NCBI GenBank assembly: GCA_037179335.1
Contig: JAKZHN010000011.1
Coordinates: 1,329,093-1,393,092 of the forward strand
DNA length: 64,000 bases
DNA from: Cyclaneusma minus
Lineage: Eukaryota; Ascomycota; Leotiomycetes; Marthamycetales; Marthamycetaceae
Direction of reading: 5' to 3'
Of the stretch, positions 1 through 11,192 are shown piece by piece; position 1 is the first letter of the stretch, and each line of letters starts with the position of its first letter. The notes under the pieces are model-generated. The model did not search any database and was not told the origin of the DNA. It worked only from the letters and a program-made list of their open reading frames with translations. A program made the position numbers and the translations under genes.

Positions 1-240
1 GGCGTCGGAGTCTTCAAGTGGTGGCGGCAGCGGACGAATAACAGCCACTCGGTTGCTCCACACGTCGACATAGGCCTCGAATTGACTTTTGATCGGCCGG
101 ATCTCGCGGGGTGACTCGGGAAGCCGAAGGGCCTTTTCCCCTGCTCGATACTTCCATTTGTCGTCCTGTTCGCGCCGAAGCGCTTCTGACTTCCAGATCT
201 CCAACTTCGGTGAGTTCGGACTTTGCATTCTGCGACGCAT
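1..240 (-). CDS. Partial hypothetical protein, runs off the left edge
   Basis: A minus-strand frame is open from an ATG at 240 to the first base of the window (80 codons, no stop), so only the N-terminal part is present. The product is hydrophilic and rich in charged residues, with stretches such as EALRREQDDKWKYRAGEK and SQFEAYVDVWSNRVAV. It has no signal peptide or membrane segment. The composition looks like real protein, and this frame is better than the overlapping one on the same strand, which is rich in Ser/His/Gly. I do not recognise the family. The next in-frame stop upstream is at 277-279 with no earlier ATG, which supports this start unless an upstream exon exists. Confidence 0.45.
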   Translation of the reverse strand, partial: MRRRMQSPNSPKLEIWKSEALRREQDDKWKYRAGEKALRLPESPREIRPIKSQFEAYVDVWSNRVAVIRPLPPPLEDSDA

Positions 241-339
241 GATGATGTTCGCCAGCTGACTTGTGTGGCACTGTGCTTAGCTAGATTGGGACTAGCGCCC
301 CTCCACACTGAAATCTAAGCAGTCAATACAACGTTCTTC

Positions 340-575
340 TATTCTAAGATATAGGAAGGCATTACTTTATTGAACTTTCCTACGTTAATCAGTTCCCCTA
401 GGCGGACCTGAAACATGTTGTGAGTATGCGGGGTGTGGCGGCTCCTCGGTGAGTGCCGGTCTCGCCGCGACTATTGCCTGCTATGACCTGGCATAAGAGC
501 TCGTTGGAGGAGGCTGAATTATACTGACTAACGTAGGAAAGTTCAATAAAGTATGCCTTCCTATATCGTAGAATA
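340..575. mobile_element. MITE-like element with ~51-bp terminal inverted repeats
   Basis: Bases 341-392 and 523-574 are near-perfect inverted copies (about 49 of 52 match) separated by 130 bp of unrelated sequence. A TA dinucleotide sits at both outer ends (340-341 and 574-575). It has no coding capacity. Long terminal inverted repeats, small size and flanking TA suggest a non-autonomous Tc1/mariner-type element. The TA could be chance, so the superfamily is an inference. Confidence 0.6.
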
Positions 576-803
576 TAGGGCATAGGAATTGCCGGTTGTA
601 AAAGGGCTCCATTCTGCTGCTGCATGTAGAAGTCCTTACCTACAATCAAACTATTCTTGCTTGTATTATCCTACCACACAGTGTCTTCCACATTACAACA
701 CACACTTCACATTACCTCATCAAAACAATTTCACTCGAACTACCTCATTTCAAAAACTCCCCATACGACAAGCCTCCAGACCAACGTCCCGTTATCTCCA
801 AAA

Positions 804-1115
804 ATGCAGTTCCAATTCCTTACCGCTCTCCTTCTCGGCGCCGTCGCCATAGTCAACGCCGATAATGATTGCAGTGGTACCAACGGGGACTGCAGGTCCG
901 GGGATTGCAATGGAAAAATTGTTCCAGGAATGGGGAAATATCCAGTGTGTACAAATGGGGTGGAGAAAAACTGCCCATGCGGCTACAGTTGTGGCCCGTC
1001 TAGTAGTACTAAGAACTGTGATCAAGGCGGGTGCGCTGGTGTATTTGTTGATATCGATCCTTATCCTGGTTACCGATGCACAAAGAATTTCTTTGGGTGT
1101 ACCTGTTATGTTTAG
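804..1115 (+). CDS. Small cysteine-rich secreted protein (effector-like)
   Basis: This encodes a 103-residue protein. Residues 1-19 form a signal peptide (start MQFQFLTALLLGAVAIVNA, cleavage after ANA or nearby). The mature part of about 84 residues contains 12 cysteines, an even number consistent with six disulfides, and many Gly, Asn and Asp. The ATG at 804 follows CCAAAA, a good fungal start context. An upstream in-frame ATG at 657 would bury the signal peptide, so I prefer 804. Small size, secretion and cysteine density are typical of fungal secreted effectors or antimicrobial proteins, but I recognise no family, so function is unassigned. The inverted-repeat element at 340-575 lies just upstream. 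No intron is needed. Confidence 0.7.
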   Translation: MQFQFLTALLLGAVAIVNADNDCSGTNGDCRSGDCNGKIVPGMGKYPVCTNGVEKNCPCGYSCGPSSSTKNCDQGGCAGVFVDIDPYPGYRCTKNFFGCTCYV

Positions 1116-3704
1116 ATTAGTGGGAAATGGGAATGCGAATGCTCTGTTGTGGCCTTTTTGGTTGAGCGAGGGGCTGCTAGAGGTGGTGGGTGGTGGGAAG
1201 CTACAGGGTCCCCGAGCTTATTTGTATCGAGCTTCCTGTACTGGCTCTTCCAGCCTTCTATGTCAATAAAGCAGTCCAAACCGTTGTTGCTTATATCATC
1301 CTACCAGTGCCTCCGTATTACAAGCTGGAATCTCCATTCTCCCAATACGCCAACATGCCCAACGCCTTCTGGAGACACCAGAGGCTCGCCTCAGAAACTC
1401 GAATCTCGACTGCTAACTGGAAGCTTGGAATCTGCCGCGTATACTCGAAAGATATCGATCGCATCGAAATCATAAATGCCACACATGCAACCGAGCGTGC
1501 AGGAAATGACCGCACGTCACTCGGCTTTGGTCCTCGAAGTTGAACTTCTCCCCGACTCCTGATTCAAAACTCCATGCGAAGCCCCTCCACCGTCATATAC
1601 GTCGGTCCCCACTCCCCACGGAGATCAGTTAGATTGGTCCCCATAGCTGGATATCCTTTGCCAGCTCAATGAATGTCATTTTGACAGCGACGTCTTCCAT
1701 TGCTCATGCTCAGAATGCGTGGCTGACGACGACTGTCAATATGATGCGTCAGTACTCCAGAAAGCCCATAAATGAGGTCACGGACTCGCGATCAGAGGAC
1801 CACGATGCCACGATGCATAATTCTTTCTCACACCCAAATAGCCCGATAACGACTGCGGTATCTGGTGGTCAGACGGCATCGGCGATCTCTCTCCGACTCT
1901 CGTCGCCATGCGTGAAAGGACATTCACATCGTCCGAGATCAGATAAAAGCCACAGCCTATGCGTCGACCACGCTTCGAAGATCTCTGCGAGATAGGTTCA
2001 GTGCTGCCGAGCTATATCCAAGTTGATAAGAGGTCAAAACGTTCGACTTCCTGCTTGCACTCGTCGTTCTCGAAGCTTGAGACCTGATAGGGAAGGTCGA
2101 TAAGGCAAAGTGCCCTCGTTTCAGCCTCCTGCTCGAAAGGGCAGCACCAGCTGATGTAGAAGCGTGGGAAGAGCATCTGGAGTTAATTGACCACCATGTT
2201 GGAAACACATGGACGGAGCATGTCGGGGCCTTACCTTGCACTGCAGTTCCGACGAGTGGATTTCCACAGTACCTAATTACACGTGGAGAACCCCAGGAAC
2301 ACCAAGGCAGACATGAAGCAATTGCCAATCTCCAAGACGGGTCTGATAGACGTTCTCAGAGACATCGTTATTTCCAGATTGAAAATGGATATCCTTTCTC
2401 CTAGCTTCGAAGCCGAGCCAAGTAGCCGGTACAAACCACGAGTTTGCGTCGATTTTTATGATGCTTTTTTCCCTGGTGAGATCATCGGTAGACGGTATCC
2501 TTGACGGTTGACCCCGAGGGAATCTCAAACACATCTCAGGGTTCCGAAGAGAGCTCCCACTTGGTGTCGAGTATCGACGAGTCTCATATCCGTTCCAGCC
2601 GGCGAACAGACATTGGAGGAATTGCGGCAGATGCGGAAGCCTTGCCATGACTGGAGAGCCTTGTGTTGGAAGCGGAAAATAAACCGCATATTGAGGCAAA
2701 GTCTCCGGTATGAAGAATCATCCCGAACGTCCACATAGGTGTGATCACCAAGCAGCAGCTCGCATCCAGTTTTGGTCCTGAGGGAAGGTCGCCGAATTTC
2801 AGCTCGGGACCACATGGCATCTTCGTCGAAAGCGCCCTTCCAAATCCAACGGTCCAGCAAGCACTGTCAGCGATCGAAGAGAAAACACACAAACCCGTAG
2901 AAGCCTCGATCATCGATGATGCCGCCGTTCTTTCCAATCCACGCCCCAAATTCCGACGTCGCATATCAGAATGAAGTCACACCAGCAATGCCCCCGCCGT
3001 CCCCAAGGGTCCCCAACGGCCCAACCGCCGCATCGGTACAGCGATCGTCCACAATACCCACCAGTCTCCCGCTCTTCCTGGCGCACGTTGCTGAACGTTG
3101 AAATGCCGTTGGCCAGGTTTTTTGGTCGATGTTTGGGGTTTCGCGAAGGGCAGATCAATGTGCTGTGCCGCACGGCTGGTGCTACTGTGGGTCGCTCGGT
3201 GTTCTGAGCACCCCTAGGGCATTGATTGTTGTCCGGGGGTGGGGCCGCTGGGCTGAAGACTTTGACGAGTTGTGACTTGTGACTGTCACTCGATAGATGG
3301 CGACTCGAAAAGCGGAGGGAAAAGCTGGATGCGCGAACGTTGTGGCTTTGGTTCTGGATCGTCGATTGTCGAACGTTGTGGAGAGGATTGAGCTTCTGCG
3401 GAGAGTGTTTGGACTGTTTGCACCTTGCGGTGGCTGACATGAGGTGAGCTGGACTCTCACACGCACGTGACTCGGGGTCTCCACGAGCGCTTCATGGAGG
3501 CATTGAGGTGGAGCATCAGCCAAACGACTTATTCCTCTTTTTCTGACTGAGTACACAAAAGACGAGGTTCCACGCTGTCCAGCACGACTTATGAGCTCCA
3601 GGCTCGCGGCTTGCTGTTCTCTCCACTCCTTCTCTATCATGCCGTTGCTGTTTCCTTCTCTACCTCCCTCATGTCCATCTCGGTCACTCCCATCCTTTTA
3701 TTGT
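1116..3704. other. Gene-poor stretch, no supported gene
   Basis: Overlapping open frames of up to 176 codons occur on both strands, but none shows a recognisable domain, a signal peptide or a consistent splice structure. Minus-strand frames around 1500-1900 and 2550-3100 are broken by stops and could be relics of an old gene, which I cannot identify. Confidence 0.5.
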
Positions 3705-4605
3705 CTACCTTCGCTTTTCAATCCATCCCTGCATCGCATCTCTCTGGTCTGCTTGTATCTGTTCAACCTCTCTCCCTCCTGCATCAAAGCCTCCAATCCC
3801 ATCAGATCTTTCACCACCTCATCAGCAGATTCGTATTTCCCTCCCCAGCACTTATGCACCACATCTCCGCCCATCTCCGCGTCCAGAGAAGGAAAGAGGC
3901 TCCCCGAAGCCCAGAACTCCTCAATCTTGTCTTCGTATTGCTTGAAACGTGTTCTCCCTCTTGAATATGGAAGCTGGTCATCATCTCATAGATTGCAGTT
4001 CCAAGAGCGAAGATGTCGGTTTTGAAACTTGCGGAAGAGGTGTCGCTTCGCGGCATGAAGGAATCTGCATTCTCGACGGAATGTCCCTTTGCGATTTCTT
4101 CGCCATTGGGACCTAGAAGCCGGCCTTGGAAGTCACACAGCTTGACGTGAAGCTCGTTGTCCAAGAGGATGTTCCGGGCGTGGATATCGCAGATGACCAC
4201 GTTGCATCGGTGGGCGTGAGCGACTCCTTCGGCGGTCTCTCGAGCGATTCGCAACTTCACCTGTTTCGAGAATTCGTCCCTCGTGTCGTAGAGGATCCTC
4301 TGCAGTGAGCGCTTGGGCACAAGCTCGAGAAGTATGCCGTCCTTATGGTCGCCTTTGTACTCCACGATGCGAGGGTGCTTGCCTAGGCGCTTGAGCATCT
4401 GGGCTTCTGTGCGAACGGCAGCTGTGTCTCCTTCGTCGCGCGGATACTTCAGAACTGTTGTTTCGTCGACTCCACCTATCCAGTGACTGCTGCCGGAATC
4501 AACAACCCACTTCACACCTTCGGGCTGCCAGGGAAAGCAAACTTCGGCGTCTTCCGGCAACCCTTCCCGGGCCTTTGCCATTTCTTCGGGAGTAAAAAAT
4601 CCCAT
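3705..4605 (-). CDS. Protein-kinase-like protein, with apparent frameshift
   Basis: The start is the ATG at 4605 (MGFFTPEEMAK). Kinase features are ordered correctly: beta-3 lysine K53 in TVLKY, candidate helix-C E67, a hinge region ILLELVPK, a catalytic loop CDIHARNILLD (D140, N145) and a DFG-position motif DFQG (158-161), followed by FALGTAIYEMM. The HRD triad is CD rather than RD, and DFG is DFQ, as in divergent fungal kinase families. The reading frame shifts at about 3973-3976. Before it the frame reads AIYEMMTS. After it the minus-strand frame that ends at the TAG at 3705-3707 continues with LPYSRGRTRFKQYEDKIEEF and a typical C-lobe end (VVHKCWGGKYESADEV). Without the shift, a poor tail ends at 3811. 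A single missing base explains this; it may be a sequence error or true inactivation. It shares its upstream region with the divergent UCH gene. Confidence 0.65.
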
Positions 4606-5261
4606 TTCGTATCTCGCACAATGTATTGCGATTGATAGTTCAGCAGCAACGTACAAAATGTAAGTAGGTTCAGGAACAGACTGAGAAATAGCACTCAGAA
4701 TCAGATATGAAAATGAAGATAGGGGCCAAGTGTTTCCAACGTGCATATTGAGAAGCTCCAATCCCTGCCGTGACATCGAACTAGGCGATAATTCGTTAGT
4801 ACGGTAGTACAAGAGACTTGACAAATGAGGGGGAGGGCAGCCTCATCCGGGCTCTCCGCGATCGTGATAAAAATCTAGATATCAAGTCGAACATTAGGAG
4901 ATTTTTCCAATTCATTCCCAGGCTCTCAGCAGAACTCCGACTGCCAAAAATCTTGATACAGAAAATTCTTCGCTCCATATGCGCTCCCGGAGGCCTTTCT
5001 TGTTCGCTGCATGAGGCCAGGTGACGTAATCGGCGGTTGCCTGGATTGCTGTTTGTAGGCTCTCTCCACATGTACTCGCACTTGCTAGCAATCTCAAAGC
5101 TTCTTCACTTGTCCAGTTGACAGTTCCCCTCTTCTTGTGTCTGCAAAAGTACTGTAGTACAACCGCAACTGACTCTGAGATCAGGAATATCGCCAGGGAC
5201 AGCGAACTCTGTGATCCACCATCTCATCAGACCCCTCTACCGCATAAATTACCACTTCAAA
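4606..5261. other. Shared upstream region of kinase-like and UCH genes
   Basis: This 656-bp interval separates two divergent genes and must hold both promoters. I see no additional gene or clear regulatory motif. Confidence 0.5.
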
Positions 5262-6256
5262 ATGGCGACGAGCACACTGAAAGTGGATGACTTCCCACCA
5301 AGATCAGAGCGCAAGACAGTGCTCCCCTTGGGTAGGTGCCACTAGACCTCACATGATGCTTCACGTTCCTTATCAAAACCTCCTTCCTCATTCATGCCTC
5401 CTACCCTACCATAGCCCCCCTCACTCCAACCTATTTTGACTAACACAACAATGCAGAAAACAACCCCGACATCATGACACCACTAGCCCACGCCCTCGGC
5501 CTCTCCACCTCCCTCTCCTTCCACGACATCTACAGCTTCTCTCCCTCTGACAACGACCACATCCCAAAACCCATCCACGCTCTCCTCCTCATCCAACCTA
5601 TGTCACCCACCTGGCATTCCCAACGCACATCCGAAGAAAACCGCTCCCAACCTTATGCTGGCTCCGGAGCCACCGAGCCCGTTTTCTGGATCAAGCAAAC
5701 CATTAACAACGCCTGTGGTCTCATCGGTCTAATCCATTGCCTCGCAAACCTCCCTTCTGTCCTTTCCAACTATTCCAGCCAGTCTGATTTTCCGAAGACG
5801 GCAAATCCGGATGACAAGGAGGAGCAGCGCTTTATCGTGCCGGGAAGTGTTTTCGACAAGTTCCTGAAGGAAACGGTTAGCTTGGGACCCGTGGAAAGAG
5901 CAGCTATTCTGGCGAACTCAGAGGAATTTGAGAAGCTGCATATGCAGTTTGCAAATAGGGGCGATAGTAAGGTACCGCCTATTGAGGAGGGCCATAGTGG
6001 GAGACACTATGTAGCGCTGGTTAGGGGAGCGGATGGGAGGCTTTGGGAGTTGGAGGGAGGGAGGAAGGGGCCGGTTGAGAGAGGCGAACTGGTTTCGATG
6101 GCCTCTGAGCCGGAGCGGATGGGTTTGTTGTCTGAGGAGGTGATGGGGAGGCATATTAAGCCATGGTTGTCTAGGGAACTTGGGGCTGCGAGTCGGGATG
6201 GGGGTCAGGGGCTGCTGAACTTTAGCTGTTTGGCGTTGGCTGGAGGTGGGGTTTAG
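5262..6256 (+). CDS. Ubiquitin carboxyl-terminal hydrolase (peptidase C12)
   Basis: Exons 5262-5331 and 5457-6256 give a 289-residue cysteine protease that removes small adducts from the C-terminus of ubiquitin. The intron (GTAGGT...GCAG, 125 nt) splits the conserved LENNP motif: exon 1 ends KTVLPL plus a G, exon 2 starts NNPDIMTPLAHALGLS. The catalytic region is complete: Q104 and C110 in the KQTINNACGLIGLIH block, and H207 in GRHYVALV. The acidic third triad residue, normally Asp in an ELDGR context, is Glu223 here (LWELEGGRKGP) at the expected spacing of 16 after the His. Length is slightly above the 230-240 residues of animal UCH-L1/L3. The start is supported by AAAATGG. The protein should be cytosolic or nuclear, as it has no targeting signal. 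Confidence 0.88.
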
Positions 6257-7586
6257 GGGGCGGGACGGAGTAAGATGGGTTTCTGAAGAAGGAGTGGCGT
6301 GGCTGTTGATGGCCATGCTACTGGTGGACAATACTTGAAAGCTCGTGGGTTACCTTGGTATTCATTGTGTTCACTGTATTTCTTGAAGCCATGATGTTCA
6401 ATTCAGAGGTCACTTTCTGGGATCTGAAAAAGTTCTCCCTTTCCCACAGACTGGAGACCCTAGTAACAGAGAGTGTAGTTTGGAATTATGGTGAGACCAA
6501 CGAGCAGAATAGTACCTGTGATAGTACCCGCCTGTCACTGTAGCCCGCGATCTCTTGGTGTGAGAAATGAAATGGTTTTCCTGAACTATATATATGGTCT
6601 AGCTCCGTCACATGCAGAAGGCGAAGCTGGCTGCTTCAATCCATGAAGGCTTTTTCGTAGAAACTAGAAAGATCCCACGTGCCGGACGACACGTGACTGC
6701 CTGTGAAGTTGGCAGTTCTTGAGCTGAAGCAGCTGGCTCGATCGGTTGTAGGCTATTTAACGAAGTGATAGACTTGTGTGGTTGTGGGACCCACAGCTGC
6801 CAAGCAAAGAACCCGTGGCTGGCCAGGGGTCCACTCAAACCACGTGACGCAGTCAGCCGACCTCACCGCCATCTACCCCTATCATATCATCCAGTACCAG
6901 TCAATGTCGAGCAATGGTGGTATGTCAAGTATAAGACCGAAAGGACTCTCTCTATAGGGTCCACTGGAGCAACATTCCAGCGAAGAATTTTATATCGTTG
7001 TTGCCCTAATGTTGACAAGGGCGCAAGGAGAAAAGGGGAGAAAAAGGGGTGGTTGCTGTCTTCAATTCTTCGTTGCTCTCCTGAGATATTATCGATTCCT
7101 TGACCCCCGAATTCTCTGTTCTAAGACTGTACCTAATATCGAGGGACGTTCTGTCCTTTGTGTTGTCATTCCACCAGGGGTGATCGAATAATCTGGCAAT
7201 CCCTGGCACTCCTGGACGGCCTCCTGAAGGCTCTGCTCTTGACTTTCAAGCACTGTGTGAACGTAGACCCCCCTGCCCCCTATTTACCAGGCATTGACCT
7301 GTGATTTCTTTCATAAAGAAGACAAGCCAACACCTTGGTATCTAGTAAATTTTGAAAATCAGCAAGCCGGGTACATCTCCCCCGCCAGGCTGACGCGCTA
7401 AGCTCTTGAAGCTCGCTTCTTCACGTTAAGCACGCGCCGTGCACATGACGCTTGCTTTTGTTTACCTGACACGCCCGCGCTCAGCCCGCACTCCCCCTCC
7501 TCCCGCGTCTCTAACTCTCCATCTCCCTTCGTCTTTCTCGCCCGCACTCCTCATCCCCTTAACATCTCCCGCTCACCCTTCCAAAC
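6257..7586. other. Intergenic region with CACGTG sites
   Basis: No gene is supported. The downstream part (7440-7586) is pyrimidine-rich, like a fungal promoter/5' leader for the BTB gene. Three CACGTG hexamers occur at 6676, 6690 and 6841. Confidence 0.5.
6676..6846. promoter_or_regulatory. Cluster of three CACGTG E-boxes
   Basis: Perfect CACGTG palindromes lie at 6676-6681, 6690-6695 and 6841-6846; the last two are both CACGTGAC. The first two are 14 bp apart. CACGTG is the core site for bHLH factors such as Cbf1 and related fungal regulators. Three in 171 bp is more than expected by chance, but which gene they serve is unknown; the nearest start is the BTB gene at 7587. Confidence 0.35.
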
Positions 7587-8870
7587 ATGCCTCCAGCAAA
7601 GAAAGGCGGCGCCGAAGTACCGGACTTTAGCAAGCCCGTCATTTTCGACGAGGATGGCGAGATCACTCTCATCGTTGGTGAAGGTCTGATTGGCAACTAC
7701 GAAGTCGATGACGAGGGACCCTTTACCGGCGACAAACGCAAGGCCAGTTCGGCCGCCGATATTGCCGCCAACCTCCCAATCGTCATGAAGGTGTCTGCCA
7801 AGTGTCTTCAGCTAGCTTCGTCGGTCTTCAAGGCAATGCTCAAAGACACAAACTTCGAAGAAGGACGTGTTTTGAAGGACACAGGCCGTCTCGAACTCAA
7901 CCTTCCTGATGATGATCCGGAGCCGCTCTTGGTTCTCATGACGATCATCCACCTTCAGCCCCAAAAGGTTGATAAGGTCATGTCCACCCAGGAGCTCGTC
8001 GACATCGCAATTCTGGTTGACAAGTACGAGCTGCTTGGCATTACCAAGGGTCATGCTGATCAGTGGATCAAGGCTCTCAAGAAGCCAGGTCTGCCTGCCC
8101 GCAGCAGTCTCAAGGACACCTGTCTCGGCTGGCTCACTTTCTGCTGGGTCTTCAGACACGAGGCCAAATTCAAAGCCGTCACAGAGATGCTGGTCTTACA
8201 CGATGATGGAACGTACCTTGACGGAGCTGAAGACTATCCGATCCCTAAGCGCATCATCAGTAAGCTTCCCCTTCCACCTTTTCCTCTGTTCTGCCAACAT
8301 TGTCCATGTCTTGAGAGTTCGGTGGCTCTCAAGAGTGGTCTTGCATCTGGTCAGTGACTAACTTCTTCAGATCTTCTCGTCAGTCGACGCCTCAACAATA
8401 TCCGATTGCATATTCGCCGAGTTGGCGAGGCCGCCCAGAAACACCACAAGGCAAGGAAGTGCAGGCGAACTGATGGACGAGACAAACTCTGCGACACTCT
8501 TGCCCTGGCGCGATGGACTGAGCTTTTGTCTGCGAGAAACATCCTGCCGTTCCCCGAAGAGCCATACAAAGGTGTCAGAGTTGCAGAAGTATGCCTTATC
8601 GGACTATTCGCCAAATATCATCCCAAACTGGATGATTCCAGCTTGTGTGAGGTGGACACGAAGCTCAAGGACTCTCTCAAGTGCTTTGGCCAATTTAGCA
8701 TTACCATGCTCGATGCCACGCTCAGTCCTGACCCCGGTTGCAAAGGATCGGAATACCGCGAGCTGTGGCTCAGATACGACAAGGAGTTCAACCTTTCTCC
8801 ACTCAGCTTGGACGAGGAGGAGCTCAAAGAGAATACAGAGGACAAAGGAGTGAAGGCTAATGGACATTAA
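7587..8870 (+). CDS. BTB/POZ-domain protein
   Basis: Exons 7587-8259 and 8371-8870 encode 390 residues. The intron (GTAAGC...TTCAG, 111 nt, TGACTAAC branch site) joins KRIIN to LLVSRRLNN. The N-terminal half carries the usual fungal BTB pattern: an ITLIVGEG strand, then KCLQLASSVFKAMLKDTNFEEGR (S-F-AM helix), LNLPDDDPEPLLVLMTIIH and ELVDIAILVDKYELLG. An insertion (EVDDEGPFTGDKRKASSAAD) separates the first strand from the helix. The C-terminal half is helical with an acidic tail and has no known domain. Fungal BTB proteins of this kind are usually annotated without function; some act as Cullin-3 adaptors, but nothing here shows that role. Confidence 0.82.
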
Positions 8871-9543
8871 GAATCGGAGGCCATCGGAGAGGAAGGATCG
8901 TAGCATGCCTCAACGTAGGCTACTCAGAAGTGGGGTGCTTATGAAGGAACTGGTGGTGAACATGAAGCTAGCATCCTCGCACACCAGAATCTGTTCATAC
9001 AGCATCTCTAGGCATACAAGATGGAAAAGTTTCACAGTATCATCTTCGGCGTCTTTCTCGACCTTCCACCCAAGTTCTTCGTCCTCAACGTCTTCATCAA
9101 TCACGACCTCAGATGCTCGGATTGTCTCGTCACGTCATTCACCAATCACCACGTGGAGTCCACGGACCTCTCAGTGGTCTTACTGGATGGATGTGTATCT
9201 CTGACCTGGGACATTTTCGCTCTCCTGGCTAGGAGAGAGGCGTAAGGGAGGCTTCAGAAACGCGATTCTTCCGCGCCTTACTCTTGCTATTCAAGTAATT
9301 CGAACTACGCACCGTGCTGGCCCCCACAGCTTGAGCAACGGCTTGTGCAACACAGGCAGTAATGATAGACCCAACAGAAGCTCCTCAGTCAACACCAGAA
9401 GCCATCGGGTCACAACTCGGCACTTGGAGTACTGGGCCGGCTTCATCATACATCCGAGTACAGACATCAGTTTACCGAAATGCACAGTGTTGACCGTTGT
9501 GCTTATGCCACTGCCATAAAAGATCTTTGACAAAAAGCCCTTC
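8871..9543. other. Intergenic / possible 5' part of the decayed ankyrin gene
   Basis: No intact gene. The plus-strand frame 9331-9519 may be the degraded N-terminal region of the ankyrin pseudogene that follows, but I cannot align it to anything. Confidence 0.35.
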
Positions 9544-11192
9544 TTGGTTGCGTCAACTGCTGGGGGGTCTTTTTGTTGGGTGCAGTGGAATCTAGGTTTT
9601 ACAGCGACCTGTAACGAAAGGAACTGTATCAAGGAAAGCCGCTGTCAACTGACTGTCAGCTACTATTTTCCTAGCTGGCTACTTTCTCGATGTGTGTCGT
9701 TAAAGCATAGCTACGATTCGATGTATGGGTACGGATTTTCAATCCGCACTCCGAAAGTAGTCTCCTGATTTAGTCGTACTTTCAGTCTAGCCCTCGCACC
9801 GCATTCGCTGCCTCTCTTACAAAGTCTCTTTTCAGAAGGTCTTGCAAGTCCTTGGGATATTAGCGACGATAGTGGGATGAGCTTATTACAGGTGAGCATT
9901 CCCGAACACACTGATTTGAAGGGGCAGGAACATACAACGGTCAGATGGCGGTCACCATGGGATTAACCGACATTTCCGGGTTTCTATTGAGCCAGGGAGT
10001 TGAACCAGAATATGAGTCTTGGATAGGATTGTAAGTCTGCCACTCAATGCACCCGGGACGAGTAGCACAGCAAACCCGTGGCTAACTTTTCTCTAAGGAG
10101 GCCTCTAGATGTTATATGGAAACATAAATTTCTAGGCCGCTCGAGTCCTCAAAGTCAAGAATTTCTAAGACTGTTTCAGTCGTACATGGACCTCGACTCC
10201 GAAATGCGAAGGAACAACTTCGGCATCATCCACCAGATCGTGCCCGGAATCTCTCCCCTGCCCTTGGAGTCTCAGTTGGCCGTTTCAACAGCTGCGATAG
10301 ATTCCGTTTGCTCAGCAGGTTTGACGCCACTCATTTGGGTGGGCAGAATTTCGAGGCGACACGAAATCAGCCAAGACACTGATTAACACCGGAGCTCAGA
10401 TTGACTATCTTGAACCGGTTGCAAAAAAGGGAGTCCTTCCCCAAGCTGTGTGGAATGGAAATATAGAATTAGTGCGCCTACTCTTGGACGAAGCCTCGAG
10501 ACTCTTTCCTGTGTCCGAACACGCAAACTCGACGTGCAGACTACGACTCACAACACCGGTACCGCTTACCAGATATCCAGAAAGTTCCGCCGCACCGTTG
10601 TCGGAAGGCTTACTTGGAAGAACCTTGGATGGTCGGGGTGACCAGAATATTACACCGCTAGCGGTAGCGGTATCCTTCTCGGATGTCCCGATAATCGAAT
10701 TGCTAACAGACTATGGAGCCGATTTGAATGCTATAGCAGGACTCAGGGAGTTCTCACCCATAATGACGGCTGTCGAACGCAGTCGTCACCATGCACTGGA
10801 ACTTCTTTTGGACCGGGGTGCAAGGACAGACCTCAAAAGTACCTAGGCAGGGAGAAGGACTGTTGCACCTCGCTTGCTGCGCGGATCTGAACACAATGTC
10901 TATTCTTACCAGAGCTCGAATCTCCGGTGTCAGCAAAGATGACAGAAACCTAGAAGGTCTCACGCCATTGGAAGTGTTCGATAGGAATTGGTCTTCCGTA
11001 AGAGACGAGCCGTTACGCCTCAGAACCAGAGAAGCATTTTTTAGCCTTCTAGACGGTGTTAGCAACCTGGGGGTGGAAGAAATTTCCGATGTGGGAGAAA
11101 CACGAGATGTCGAAGCGCTGGACGGCACGCAAAATGGTTCCGGTGATGAGGAGTTCTTTGATGCCCCCGAAGACGTTGGTCAAGGGGACTGA
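9544..11192 (+). pseudogene. Decayed ankyrin-repeat protein gene
   Basis: The reading frame starts with a region typical of fungal ankyrin proteins: a CNERNC pair, then VSYYFPSWLLSRCVSL and GFSIRTPKVVS. It then hits an in-frame TGA at 9766-9768 where the family usually continues. Past it, the same frame gives LFSEGLASPWDISDDSGMSL. Two good introns follow: 9892-9944 (GTGAGC...TCAG) and 10031-10097 (GTAAGT...TAAG, GCTAAC branch). Exons then encode MAVTMGLTDISGFLLSQG and further ankyrin units. The frame shifts by one base near 10345 (after AGLTPLIWVGR) and again near 10843 (after GARTDLK), and ends with an acidic tail at 11192. One stop plus two frameshifts argue for a true pseudogene rather than a single error. 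The 5' end is undefined. Confidence 0.7.

Noticed and set aside
1500..2000. Possible decayed HET-like gene on the minus strand
   Set aside because: Short stretches look protein-like (for example FAWSFESG), but stops break every frame and no motif is secure.
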